Position numbers and translations under genes: made by a program. Shown in pieces: positions 11,495 to 23,433 of a stretch of 64,000 nucleotides of DNA; position 1 is the stretch's first letter, and the number at the start of each line of letters is the position of its first letter. The notes under the pieces are model-generated. The model saw only the letters and a program-made list of their open reading frames with translations. It ran no database searches and was not told where the DNA came from. The DNA comes from Gremmenia infestans (lineage: Eukaryota; Ascomycota; Leotiomycetes; Helotiales; Hamatocanthoscyphaceae), in the NCBI GenBank assembly GCA_032629725.1, contig JAFEVB010000005.1, positions 992,001 to 1,056,000 of the forward strand, given 5' to 3'.

Positions 11495-12475
11495 CGTACT
11501 GATATCAGGGGGTTTGTGGGTGTGAGTATTGATGCTTTTGCGGCGTCTAATTCTTCCAGGATTTATAACATATGCAGTCGGTGAAATAAAATCGCTATTC
11601 AAGATGCGTTTTGAGTATATTTGAAATAGATTTGGTGAACCTTCTAGGCGATAAATGGACGCGAATAGGGATGATGCGCCTCATTGACTCATTCGGTGAC
11701 CAGTAAGAGAATTGAATTGGAGTCACGAATGGACGCGAGGACAATAACAGAAAGCAGTACAGAACAAACAATGTCTTTGTGGAGGAAGGTGATTATTCGG
11801 TTGTGGATTCCGCTTGTCTTTTAGTCGCTTACTTCATAAAATACAGGGGGAAGGAACGAAGTTGCGGCACACTACGGCTTTGGGCTTCACTTAAAGCGAG
11901 AATTGAATTCTAAAGTAATTCAAAAAGCTCGAAATCTTCTTCCGTGATTGTTATTCTGGTTCCAACGGATTTCTTTTGTGAATAATGACACCAAGAAACG
12001 TCTCTTCAAGACTATCGCCCATGAATCGAGTCATATAAACTTTGGAAATAAGATCACGCCAATCTAAAAAGAACACACCACGAGAAAAATATCCAACAGC
12101 CTTGGCTTTCCAACCTTCTTCCAACTGCATTTTCTAACGCGGGAACCAGACGCTCACTGATGGCTCTGACCAGTTTGGTTTCTCAGCATATCTCGGAGAT
12201 TGATGGCCAGCCGTGTTGAAGAATCCAGCTGAACGAATGACAGCAATGAACGAAGAACGGACAAGAGGCTATGTCTGCGAGATGTATAGGTGCTTTAGTA
12301 AAAGAGAAAGTTGATTGATAGACCACCGGACGTTGGGGGGTATATTCATCAAAGAGACATATATGAGAGAGCAAATTCCGATATGCGTCCGTTCTCACTT
12401 GAAAATTTAGCAATCTCTTCGCTACCTAGGCAACAGATCTCGTTCTGATAGGGCAATGCGACTTGAATATTCCAT
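11495..12475. other. divergent intergenic region between the PARP-like gene and MSS1
   Basis: About 1 kb between two divergently transcribed genes, so it should hold both promoters. No other coding sequence is convincing. Additional 5' exons of the PARP-like gene cannot be excluded. Confidence 0.5.
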
Positions 12476-14480
12476 ATGGTTTGGTTGTTGCAAAACAAAG
12501 TCTTGTTGCTTCGCTCAGAAGTTGGTCAATGTTCTTTGATCACGTGCTTCGCGAAGCATTGGAAACCATGGGGGAAATTTGCAAGCCTCGAAGCATCGGA
12601 TTCCGAAGCGCAACTCGAGCAAATGATTCGGAATGGCTTACCAAGAGCCACATTATATCCTCGCTATGTATGTCTCCGGAAATATCATGTCTGCCGCAAA
12701 TTCAGCAAGCCTCCCGCCTTGAATTGGCCCCAAAAATGGCACAAGCCCACCCTTCAACCAACAGCCTGCCTACCATCACTACGGACCTGTTACCATGACT
12801 CTGCCAACTCAACTCTCGATTTTGAGCCTGATACTGTATATGCGCTCTCCACAGCCCCAGGCCGAGCTGGCATAGCCATTGTTCGCATCTCAGGACCTTC
12901 GTGCCTCAAAGTACATTTGTGAAAACCCAACATCAAATTGAGCGAAGCGCCTAACAGCTCCTCCAGATATATAACACCCTCTGCCCCTCCAAGCCACCCC
13001 CAAAACCCCGACATGCGACCCTCAGAACGCTGCACGATCCCCTCATTTCCGCGTCGGCGTCCAACATCCTCGACTCTGACGCATTGGTCCTTTATTTCCC
13101 TGCGCCGAACACCGTGACAGGCGAAGAGGTATTGGAACTACACATACATGGAGGACCAGCTACTGTGAAAGCGGTATTAGCCGCTATTCCACGATGTGCT
13201 TCAAGGAATACAATCCGCTATGCAGAACCCGGCGAGTTTACAAGGAGAGCATTTCAGAACGACAGACTGGACTTGGCGCAAGTAGAGGCACTGAGCGACA
13301 CCTTGTCAGCAGAAACCGAGCAGCAGCGGCGCGCTGCTGTGCGAGGCAATTCCGGCAACCTGGGTCGCACGTATGAGGCCTGGCGTCAGCAGCTATTGTA
13401 TGCGCGAGGCGAGATGGAGGCATTGATTGATTTCTCAGAGGACCAGCATTTTGACGAGTCGCCCGCAGAGCTTTTATCTAATGTCACAGCCCAAGTCAAT
13501 GTTATGCTAGAGTCTATCGCTTCTCACGTATCTGCCAGTCATCGCGGCGAATTGTTGAAGAGAGGCATCCGTATTTCGCTCCTTGGACCCCCCAACGCGG
13601 GCAAGAGTTCACTACTCAACCAGATCGTCGGGCGAGAAGCGTCCATAGTTAGCCAGGAAGCAGGGACTACGAGAGATATTGTGGAGGTCAATCTCGATAT
13701 CCGGGGTTACCTGTGCACCTTCGCTGACACGGCGGGACTGAGAACGGCATCGACAACACCATCAGCGCAAGAGGCAAATCCAGTGATTGGAGCCATCGAA
13801 CAAGAGGGTATCAGACGGGCCAAGGCGAAGGCAAGCGAATCTGATGTGATCGTAGCCCTTGCTTCTATTGAGTCGTCGTCCTCACCGCAAGGCTGGGAAA
13901 TTCGATACGATGCTGAAACGCTCTCGATAGCGGCCAAGGCCCAGCAGGCTCTTCTTGTAGTAAACAAGTGCGATGCCGTATCTCCAAAGACATTATCAGA
14001 TCTGCTATCTAGCTTCAAGGTTACTACTTCAGCGCATTTCTCAGGAAAATCCGTCCCTTTGATTTCAGTCTCCTGCCGAGACGCGCAGACGAGGCCAACG
14101 ACTCGAGATCCAGGCAACGTCGATCTTTTTACTAATCAACTTGTCTCTCTGTTTAAGGACATGACAAACCTTCCACCTGACCTCGAAGATCTCCTTGGCG
14201 TAACGGAACGACAAAGACAGCTTCTCTCCGCCTGCGCCTCTCACCTCCGAGACTTCACATCCGAAGCCTCCATATCCTCCGACAACGAATGCGACATCGT
14301 TCTCGCAGCAGAGCATCTACGATCTGCTGCAGACTGTCTGTCCCGCATAACAGGAAAAGGCACAGCTGGCGATGTGGAGGAAGTGCTTGGCGTTGTCTTC
14401 GAGAAGTAGGTCATCGATATCCCTCTCCACCCACCATCAAACTCACTAACACAACCACCAGATTCTGCGTAGGCAAATAA
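12476..14480 (+). CDS. MSS1: mitochondrial tRNA-modification GTPase (MnmE/Mss1)
   Basis: MnmE-family GTPase that, with an Mto1/GidA partner, modifies the wobble uridine of mitochondrial tRNAs. Exons: 12476-12910, 12967-14405 and 14462-14480. Intron 1 (56 nt) has a CTAAC branch site and joins SCLK to IYNTLCPSK. Intron 2 (56 nt) has a CACTAAC branch site. The TrmE N-domain (DTVYALSTAPGRAGIA), the formyl-THF-binding fold and the G domain are in order: P-loop GPPNAGKSS near residue 352, DTAGLR near 399, NKCD near 478. The last 19-nt exon supplies FCVGK, the C-terminal Cys motif (C-x-G-K) needed for catalysis, so dropping it would make an inactive protein. Length is 630 residues from 12476, or 581 from the ATG at 12623, which gives a better Arg/Lys-rich mitochondrial presequence. 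Confidence 0.93.
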
Positions 14481-15160
14481 GACAGACAGATATTGCGCAA
14501 AGAATATTGAATTGCTCCAATCAGGAAAAAATTACAATAAAGAATAGGAGATCTAATACCCAAACACCCTTCAAATGCAGCCAGTGTTATACAATGTGTT
14601 CGTTCCTTCGTTTCATTTCGCCATTCCAATGCCCAATGCTTTCCCCCCTTTTCCTAAAGTATCCTCCCAAGAACACCCATAATGCGAATATCAATTGCAA
14701 TTTCCCCAAAATCTTCCTTCATTCCCCATTCTATACCCGAAACAAAACGAAATAGTGTTGTAAATGCTGGTCTGGTCTGGTCTGGTCAAAAAGGGAAAAA
14801 CTCCTGGATCTAATGCTTCTATGCCCTCTTTGAACGCCGGAAATATGCTGCTGGCTTGCTTGCTGGACTGGATTGGCAAAAGGATAAGGTAAAATAAGGG
14901 GGATATGAATGTGGGTCTTGCGACCACTGATGCGTCTTTTTGTTGTATGGTATAGTGTTGGTACAAGTGCTGAAATGCTGAGAAGAAGACGCAAGAAAAT
15001 GCCGCTGGAATGAAAAACGATGAATCAGACGGAGATAGAAGGATGGTTTGCTGTGGAGTCGACACCGGTCTTCGAGGTGGTTTGTTTCCCGTTGTTGAAT
15101 TGGAATTGGAGATCGGGAGTTTCTATAGACCGGTGGCTTATAATTGAGGGTCGATGCGGT
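14481..15160. other. convergent intergenic region
   Basis: 3' flanks of MSS1 and of the small GRGGYN protein gene. Contains a short TGGTC tandem repeat near 14770-14785. No gene or RNA was recognised. Confidence 0.5.
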
Positions 15161-15358
15161 TTAATTGTAACCACCGCGTCCGTCTTCCTCGTCGTCATCG
15201 TCTCCGCCACGATTGTAGCCTCCGCGTCCGAAGTTCAAGGGTGAGGCGCACGTGGCATTGTCGTCGTCTTCGGAGGATGCGGCGGGGCCGTTGTAGCCGC
15301 CGCGGCCGAAGAGCGTGGGTTGGTGGGTGGAGGTGGAGGTGGAAGTTGAAGCTGCCAT
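15161..15358 (-). CDS. small GRGGYN-repeat protein (DUF3602-like)
   Basis: A 65-residue protein starting at the ATG at 15358. After a Ser/Thr-rich N terminus it carries three copies of an R-G-G-Y-N unit, two of them preceded by FG, separated by acidic stretches (SSEDDDN, DDDDEED). This spacing is what I know from fungal DUF3602 proteins, whose repeat is usually GRGGAGN. The family is small, abundant in expression data and of unknown function. No intron, signal peptide or membrane segment is visible. The frame is open further upstream, but that extension has no conserved features and overlaps the probable leader. Tyr in place of the usual Ala-Gly is a variant form, so the family assignment is likely but not certain. 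Confidence 0.7.
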   Translation of the reverse strand: MAASTSTSTSTHQPTLFGRGGYNGPAASSEDDDNATCASPLNFGRGGYNRGGDDDDEEDGRGGYN

Positions 15359-17157
15359 TGCGGGAATGTGGGGTGATGTTGAGGTAAGGTTGGTTGATGG
15401 TTGTTGGTTGTTGGCGTATAAGTATGTATTGTAGATGAAGCAAAGAGTAAACAAAGTCCGCTTATAATGATATCTTTTTTTGTTGGATGAAGAAGAATGT
15501 CTGTGCTATCGACAGAACCAGGTAGGGAGGATGTGGTATTATATATAAACGTAAAAGCTGTGCTTGCTTGTGGTACAGATGGATTGCGGTATACGGGCTG
15601 AAGGACGAGTGCGGCACAAGAGTACTGTACTGATACGAAGACAAGGCAACTAAATAGAAAACAGGCGTGCAAGTGAAAGCTTGAAACTGATGGTAACTGA
15701 TGATAACGAAATCCTACAAACCTGTGTCTCAAAGCTCTCTATATAGATTTTCTGTCCCCTTGGACGGACGGGGGATTGAGGCTTGGTGTGCTTGCTTGCT
15801 GGCTGGCTGGCTGCCATGCTAGGAGCAGCAGCGTATGAGTCGGTCGGACTTGAACTGAATTGTCAGGTATGCAAGATGACTGCAGTGGGGGCTGCCTGGG
15901 CTGTTTTTCGCTTTCTAAACCTAAACACAGCACTGGTGTCGAGGTACGGTAGGTACGGTAAGGTACGTTGTTTAGGAAGAAGGCTGAGAGCAGGAACAGT
16001 CATCAGCGTCATGTAAGCAAGGCCAGACTAGGGCCTTGTGGTTCATGGTGTGTGGGTGTACTGTACCTTACCTAGAATTCTAGAGAGAGAGAGAGAGAAA
16101 AAAAAGATTCTAAGCATAGATGCATGCACAAGTTGTGTGCCTGCATGCGCTCTTGCATATTCCCTTAGAGGTCGCCGACTTTTCACGCAGGAGAGCGATG
16201 GTTACCCCCCCCTCCCTGAGATTGGAAAGAAAATTGGCAAGGGCCTTTGTGCCCTGCATGATGATTTTCTTGTGTTGCCAACAGCCATGCGAAGACTCCT
16301 TGCAAATGCGGTGGCATCAATGCAAGCTGCTGCGCATCCCCATCGTGCCTCTAGCTCTCGTACCTGCATTGATACCACCGAGTACTGGGCCGACAGCAGG
16401 CAGCCTGAAGTTAACATCGTGTTGCATCGACCCAACGATCTCTCTTGGTTTGCATTTTGCAGTGTGGCCTGTCCCTGCGCTTCGCTCCAGGGTCTCGGGG
16501 GCCGTCCAATGGGTCGTTAGAATTTCCAAATGGCTATTAGGAGTAGGTGGCTTCTACTTCCCCGAACCTATGGCCGTGATACCCATGGTGGTTTCCATTG
16601 GAAAAGGGGTAGAGCCAATGGGAGTTCTGAAAGAGGTTGTAGGGCTGAAATAGAGACCCGCAATTAGTTTCGTCGGACCCCAAAATACCATCCTCGCCTC
16701 GAGAAGCCACGAGATAGCTGGGATATAAATAACCGCATTGGCTTTTCAGGGATGGTGATTGGCCATCATTCGGAGGGGTGTGGCTGGGGGGTAAAACTTG
16801 TGTGTATCTCTGTAAGCTGATGCGTGACAGATTACCCGCGAACTGGTCGCACGTCGCACGTCGCACCACACACGGGTGCAATCTTCTAGAATTGTTCTTT
16901 GGAGTGGGGGTGAGTGAGTACTCGAGTAGTCAGACATTATTCAGACTCGCAATTGACGAGCACCGCATTACATTACACTGCATTGCATTGCATTGGATTA
17001 TATTATCGCCGAATGACTCTTTTGCTACCTCAGGACATATCCCGTATTTTGATATACAAATGCAGTTGAATCTTGCCGATTCCGTGTTCCTTACGGAGGT
17101 ACATAGCCTTTCTGGGGCCGTCTGCCTGGGAATAGGTGCTTTGTAATCAAGTTCACT
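15359..17157. other. gene-free stretch, left part of a gene-poor block
   Basis: Several overlapping short frames (up to about 180 codons at 16120-16653) look non-coding: no domains, frequent Cys/Pro from compositional bias, no conserved start. Contains a GA dinucleotide run at about 16082-16098 and copies of GTACTGTAC at 15622 and 16058. Confidence 0.5.
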
Positions 17158-17160
17158 ATT

Positions 17161-17606
17161 CACCAGTGGGTGTCAGAATTACTTACGCACCCCTAATTTT
17201 TAGCGAAAATACACCTAATTTAGCTACTTTGCAATAATATAAATTTCTAACCTTTTTATATAAAATCTTAAAATTAATGACTGTGATTTCAAATGATCTC
17301 TATACTATTTTAAATTAATTAGAAATGTTCTATTAATTTTTATTACTACTATATAAAATTATAGCACTTTTACTAGTAAAATTTACTAGTAAAATCTTAA
17401 TCTGTAAATAACTTTCTTAGATTTGGGATTCAAATAAAAAGTTCTATATATAACTTAATCTGTTAAGCTAAAAGAACTAGTATATTTAATTTTATATATA
17501 CTTATAATATAAATTAATAAAGTTATAAAGCTTTAAAGATGCTAGTTTTTGGTGGGGTTTCGGTTAATTTTAGGGGGTGCGTAAGTAATTCTGACACCCA
17601 CTGGTG
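17161..17606. mobile_element. 446-bp MITE-like element with long terminal inverted repeats
   Basis: The first 33 bases (from 17161, starting CACCAGTGGGTGTCAG) are repeated exactly in inverse orientation at 17574-17606. A three-base direct repeat, ATT, flanks the element at 17158-17160 and 17607-17609, as expected for a target-site duplication. The inside is strongly AT-rich and has no coding capacity. A CAC start and a 3-bp duplication would suit a non-autonomous CACTA-type or PIF/Harbinger-type DNA transposon; the superfamily is uncertain. The perfect terminal repeats indicate a recent insertion. Confidence 0.9.
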
Positions 17607-17609
17607 ATT

Positions 17610-20600
17610 CTCCACCGATGTATTTCCGCTTAGAGTGAGTCAACACGGCATCATCTTGCATTGGCTACCGCAATTGCAAAGCAAAGCACCTCCACTTTGA
17701 GCTGCGCGAATAATCACACGACGTCTGTGAAATGTAATCCTCTCAATCGTGAAGTTGTATTCCGATTTGACCCCTCATCACAAGGACACATTCTTAGCCA
17801 TCCCACATCAGCCAGCCAGCGACCCCGATGCCGTCCCCGTCCGGGTCCTTTGCCAAGAATTCAACGTTCTCACTTTTGAAACTGCCGCCCGGTACTTCCG
17901 TTCAGCTCAGCCAGTTTGCTGGTAGTCAACTCAATATTTAAGCATATCGGCGAGGATAGCACTTCTTATTCGATGAATAGACGCGCCGCGCCTTTGATGG
18001 GAACCTCGGGTTTCAAGCGCTCCTCTTCAACCACGGCCAAGTCTAGTAACGTTGCCTTCCAGTACAGTACAGAACTACTCCGCATGTACAGTACAAAGTA
18101 CTGGGGCATTTTGCGGTGAAGAAAATATGGAGGCTTTCCTCTTCATCTCACGCGTCCGGGAATGATGCAAACGCAAGGGATCGTATCACTACGAGATAAA
18201 TAAGAGAGACTTGATATGTCCGGACCACCTTCCGGTGCTATTGATATTGTGATTATTCGTAAATCCAAATATAATATAATAATATATTTTTGTTTTGGTC
18301 AAGTGGGTTGGATGACTTGATATGGTCAGGGCATATGATAAGATCTGCGGGTACTAGCGAGGAGACGCCAATCTTCTCGATTAGCGCTTACACTATTAGC
18401 GCCCGTCCTTAAAATAGACGGCCATGTTGATGTTTACCGGTCGAAGCATAGCGCAGCGTTCAACCACTTTCGTCCGAAATACATACACCCTTCCACAGGT
18501 GATCATTTAAGTTCCTGTCATGGTGTTACACAAATTTCCAGAAGATGAGGCTCTTACGCCCTTCTTCTTACACAAAGCCTCAACTTAGCAACAATTCTGA
18601 CATGGAATGAGCAAGGTGGGCTGCTGCCTGGCCGCTTTGGGGGTCCTTTCTCACACAAGTCATGCGTGATTTTGTGTAAGGTCATCGCCTTGCCTTGCAT
18701 TACAATCCACGAGCAGGATGTATTTTTGTGCTCTTCGATTACGAGTCCTTCGGAGTACTGGGACCTGAGCCACGTCTCCTCATCTTCGCGTTCCAGAACT
18801 CTCTGTAATGTACCAGCTACATATAGAACACATCTCGGTGACTAAAAAGGAAATATGTTGCGCTTGTATACTATACTACGTGGGGGTAGCGCAGCCGCAT
18901 TTCCAGCAAACCAACCTTGTGGTCACTCAGCACGTGGGAAACATGCTGAACGTTCCTTCAGTTACCGCATGCGGCAGTTGAGTGGGCTGGGGCTTGGGCT
19001 GGGGCTGGCCCGGACGTTGTAAGCTTGTGGAGATCTTGGACCCCATTGGATTCTTCCCCTTGTGCCCTTGAAACAAGTAAGGTGGAGATTAAGCATAACC
19101 CGCAGTATTTGGTCCCTCGAGAACGGTGAATGGCGCAACTATCGCACCAAAGGCGCAGCAGTGGCGACGGCAGCCTGGGCAGAAGCCGCAGAAGTCAGCC
19201 AGGGAGCATCCGCGGCAAGTTCTCGCGTGGTAGCCTGGCTAAAGAGCAAGACATCTTCCTTGGTCGGCTGAATTGGCCCACGGTAAATGAAACATGCAAG
19301 GAGAAGGCGCCACTTGTGTAACCTTGTGTTCCTGGCTTGGTATTGGTTTGCTCATGTGATCTGGGGTGCAATCTACATAGTCTTCCTGGGCTCGATGTAT
19401 TTGGAGAGTTGGATTTTGAGCCCTTCCTCAATCGTCAAATTGGGAGGACTAGGGAGGTACATCGGTCCCGTTTTCCACTGATTTGACCTTCCAGCGATCA
19501 CAAGGCACAAGAAGCAATCCCCCAATTCTTCTGATAGCAAAGGAAGCCCTTTGCATGCCATTCCTATGGGCCCCAGCGATCTCACTTTGCGACTAAATAC
19601 AATAGCCGTTCTGGCCGAGTACGGTACACGACGGAGATGATTCAGAGACCGCAGCAGTGGCAGAACCCCACGCCCGATAACGTTTGTGTTCGCATAGCAA
19701 CCCTGTCAGGACAAAAACCGGCTTGTCTCATTTCCACGAGTACCTTTACCATGAATCAGGAAGAAGTTCCAGGTTTCAGGGGGAGTAGACAACGAAAGCC
19801 CCTCATAGGACATGTTCTTTCGGTCCTTCTGGCAACTACACTTCTGACGTGCATCAGTAGCGTAGACGGAAGTCTCGTCGCGTGGCTACCTTGTCACCTC
19901 AAATATGGTAATTCTGTGCGGGACTCGTTGCGGTGGGCTTTTGATAGGACAAGAAAGTTCGAAGCGGCCGCAGCGCCTAATGCCTTACTTGCATGACTTG
20001 CTTGCATAGCGCTCGCGTGGGCCCCATGTTCAGACGTGGGGCCCATGAACTGTTGCAGCCACACAGAAAGGATAAACGGTTGCGCTATCATACATTCATA
20101 TGCATGCACCTTCATGGATATCTTCATTTTTAGGTACTATCTGCAGCTTGGGTCGCGTGGCCCCCTTGCTAAGATTCCATGCATGCACTTCATCTTGCAA
20201 CCACCACGAAGTGACCAAACAGAATGCTGACTGAGAGCCTCTACTTGAGACTCGGTGAAAAATAAACCTCCGGCGATCTTGAGTAAGAACTCTCAAACTT
20301 GACACTTCATCCCCGCGCGTAATCAAAGTTCAAGAACGCTGTTTCTAGTAGCAACCGTGCTGAAACCACTATTTGCGATTCTACAACTATACAAATCTTT
20401 CAACCCAAAATCTACAGGATCTTAAAAGTGACACTCCTGCTCTCGCCTGTGCAACTAGCTGCCACGTGTGTGCCCTGCCTGCGTTGAAGGAGGGGTATTG
20501 CCCTTCGAGGGGTACTACTACCCCCTGCCAGGAAATGAGATAAGACGATGCGAAACCAAAACCACTGCACCAGGAACAGTTGGGGGCTAAAAACAGAAAC

Positions 20601-23433
20601 AAAGGTACAGTAGCAATACGATCCATCCGCAGCAAGTAAGTACCTAGGTAGAATAGGTGGGTATGCAAGGCCTTGATGACACACTCGAGGCTGAATCAGC
20701 GAGGCTGTGACATGGAAAGTAATGGGGGCCAAAAATAAATCGATTCGGCAGATTTTCGCTGTGCTGAAATGCGAGACTCGCACAATACTTGCACATAGAC
20801 GTCATTAGGATTTCAAGTTTTACCAGACTATGCAACTATGCAATCGCGCAGTGCAGTGCAGTGCAGTGAGAGGAATAATGGGATGGGATGGGATACGAAG
20901 ATTCTGCATCCAGTACTCGTACTGGCCCCACTAGGATGCGATGTACCTCGTACAGTACGTAGGTACCGTGCCGTTGCGGCAGTCATATTCCGCCGTTCCG
21001 CGGTAAACCATTTATTCCGTACTTGAGAAGCTTGAGACGAAAACTCGCATTTGAATAAGTGTAGTGCAGGACTCAGGAATGAATGGCTAAGTGTTCGTGA
21101 AGGAATAATTGGAAGGTTGGATTGTTAGCGCAAGAAAGGTTATTCTGAGTCGCTAATTTCAGGGGGTCGGGTACTAGCGGGCATTGGCATCTTGCCTTGC
21201 GTTAGTGACCAGCGGGAGCAGTAGCAGTCCTCTTCAAGTAATGGCTTTTTATAAACAGGCCTTTTAAGAACATTTGCTGATTATAAGTCCATTTCTCTAT
21301 ATCTACTCTATATACAACACAGAAATATATCTTCAGTCAAATCTCTATTCACATCTCCATATTTTGCACTTTCATCCTCCCTCCACTCCACGTACTGTAC
21401 TGCCAAGCCTCAAAACAATCTCATCTGTCTCCAGACATGCAAGGTCGTTCAAGAGCATACATACGTTACGATTTATCAGCCGCAATATATCAGGCATGAG
21501 GCTCAATACCTGTTGCATTCAGTTACCTGATTCTTGTGCGATGCGGAGGCTCTGTCTGTGTCTGATCATGAGCCACCCCCTGTAATGTACAACCGGTCTA
21601 CGTCACGGCCATATATTATCCAATGATCCTGCACAGCACAGCACTGTACTGTACTGTGCTACCAAAGAGTCCCCCAGCCATTCAGGGTACGGAAATTTCG
21701 GTGCCTGTCTCTAGACTAAAGGGGCATAAGCATCTGTAAGTTCGCTCAGCTTGGGATGTATGGTCGACGTCCCTAAAAATAGGCAGGCACTGCTGCATGA
21801 TCAAAGCGGTATTGATAATCAGAGATGCTAGGAGTTGAGGTGGGCTAAAAGACCTAAGTGGACGTGTGTTATTAGTAGCTGTAAATACCTTACTTCTTCT
21901 GAGAATATCATGGTGGTTACAAATCCTTTGACCGAGGGAAGGTGAAAGCAAGGCTTCCCTCCATTTTTTGTTTGTAAAACTCGGAGCCTCTAATAATAGT
22001 TCCCCTTTCTTGTACTAACCCATTTTGAAGTATACATGCGTGGTTGGGAGAGAGAAACCTCTTTCCTGGAAGAAGAGGGTTGGATAGACAGGAACATGTT
22101 ATAGAGATCGACGAGTCCTTTTTAAGCAAGCCCTTTTGTAAATCAATTCCTTAAATTCCAATACTCTAACCTCCGCATACTTTGACACGGTTCTTTCAAT
22201 AAAAACTAGGAGATTTCTATCAGAATCTAAGAAGGTCAAAATAGTCTCACTTCTACTAGTAAGAACTGCTGACTTTCCAAATTCAGACATAATTAATTGC
22301 ATATACAGAACCACTTCCAGTTTCTCGTAACATTCCGTCCCTTTGTTCTCCTTGAAATCGGTATTTTTCACTCTAAAGATATTAAACATACTACGGGCAA
22401 AGAAGTATCAATTCATATTATACAAAACTGAAAACTTGCATTGATTTCACATACTAGGGTAATGAAAGCTTCAATAGCAAACCTTGTAAATTAAACCCCT
22501 TGGAAGAAATACCTTTGCCAGAACAAGGACCGCCTATAATAGGCAAGGAACTTAAAAAGCAGTTTACTTCATAGAACACTCGAGAAAGCTCCATCTGGGG
22601 GGAGTGGGGCAAGGTCTATCTTCAAATTCTGGTTTTCACTAACCTGCTGAAACAGATTGATTGCATTGTAGAGTTTATTCCTCACACGCAAGTAAGTCCA
22701 ACGAAGCTCGGTACACAGTTGAGTTGAGAAAACGAAGTTTAAAAGAGCCAAGCTGTTTCTGCTTTATCTAATGAAATACTTCTAATTTGTTTTCGAGGAC
22801 GTGATACTAACTTAAAAGTCCCGCATATATGCTTCATACAAAGGCCCTACCTTATCTAGCACCATTCTCTTAAACTTTTCAAGACGGCCATCGAAATCAT
22901 CCTATCAACTTTTCACATACCTTACTCCGACGTCATCGAATCCCTGCAATCCATAAAAAGAAGCCTAGTCAACCCATCGTACGGCGCACGCATATTGCAG
23001 AATAAGTAAACGAGATAGGTCTAGTGTTTATCCAAAGATAAAAGCACATTGCTTGGAAGAACCTAGGAGCGTGTTGAGGGTTGTTGACAAATAAGGATTT
23101 CAAATACGGTATTTGATTTGAGACGAAAAGGGAAATAAAATACGGACATGCAGAGACCAGAACACAACTAATGAATCAGAGACTAGCGGGTGTTTTCTAT
23201 GCAGAGCAAAGCATAGCCACCCACTACGTTAGAGTCATTGCAATTTACCAAGCAGGTTGCATGGTGCAAGGTAGAAAGATCGGTGTGAGATATACACAAA
23301 AGCAGCAGCAATCTCACCGCATATCAACATTACAAATCATCAGACTCATAAATGAAACGGCATCTCCGTGAATTAAAATAAAACCCAAAGTGCCTCGATG
23401 TTAGCTAAACTCAGCATCCGGTGATTTGTCATA
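17610..23433. other. gene-poor block
   Basis: Nearly 6 kb without a supportable gene. It holds simple repeats such as a (CAGTG)n run at 20849-20868 and several GTACAGTAC or GTACTGTAC motifs. Two minus-strand frames at 22099-22389 and 22569-22751 have a somewhat protein-like composition and could be remnants of an unknown gene, but nothing identifies them. Confidence 0.5.

Noticed and set aside
12476..15358. A tRNA-modification gene cluster (MSS1 with ELP5)
   Set aside because: The two genes are over 20 kb apart with unrelated genes between; the shared theme is coincidental.
16120..16653. 177-codon plus-strand frame as a gene
   Set aside because: No domain, biased composition, overlaps other open frames in both strands, no intron or conserved start; probably chance.
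22099..22751. Two minus-strand frames as one small gene
   Set aside because: Composition is faintly protein-like but nothing identifies them, and I could not find splice sites that join them convincingly.
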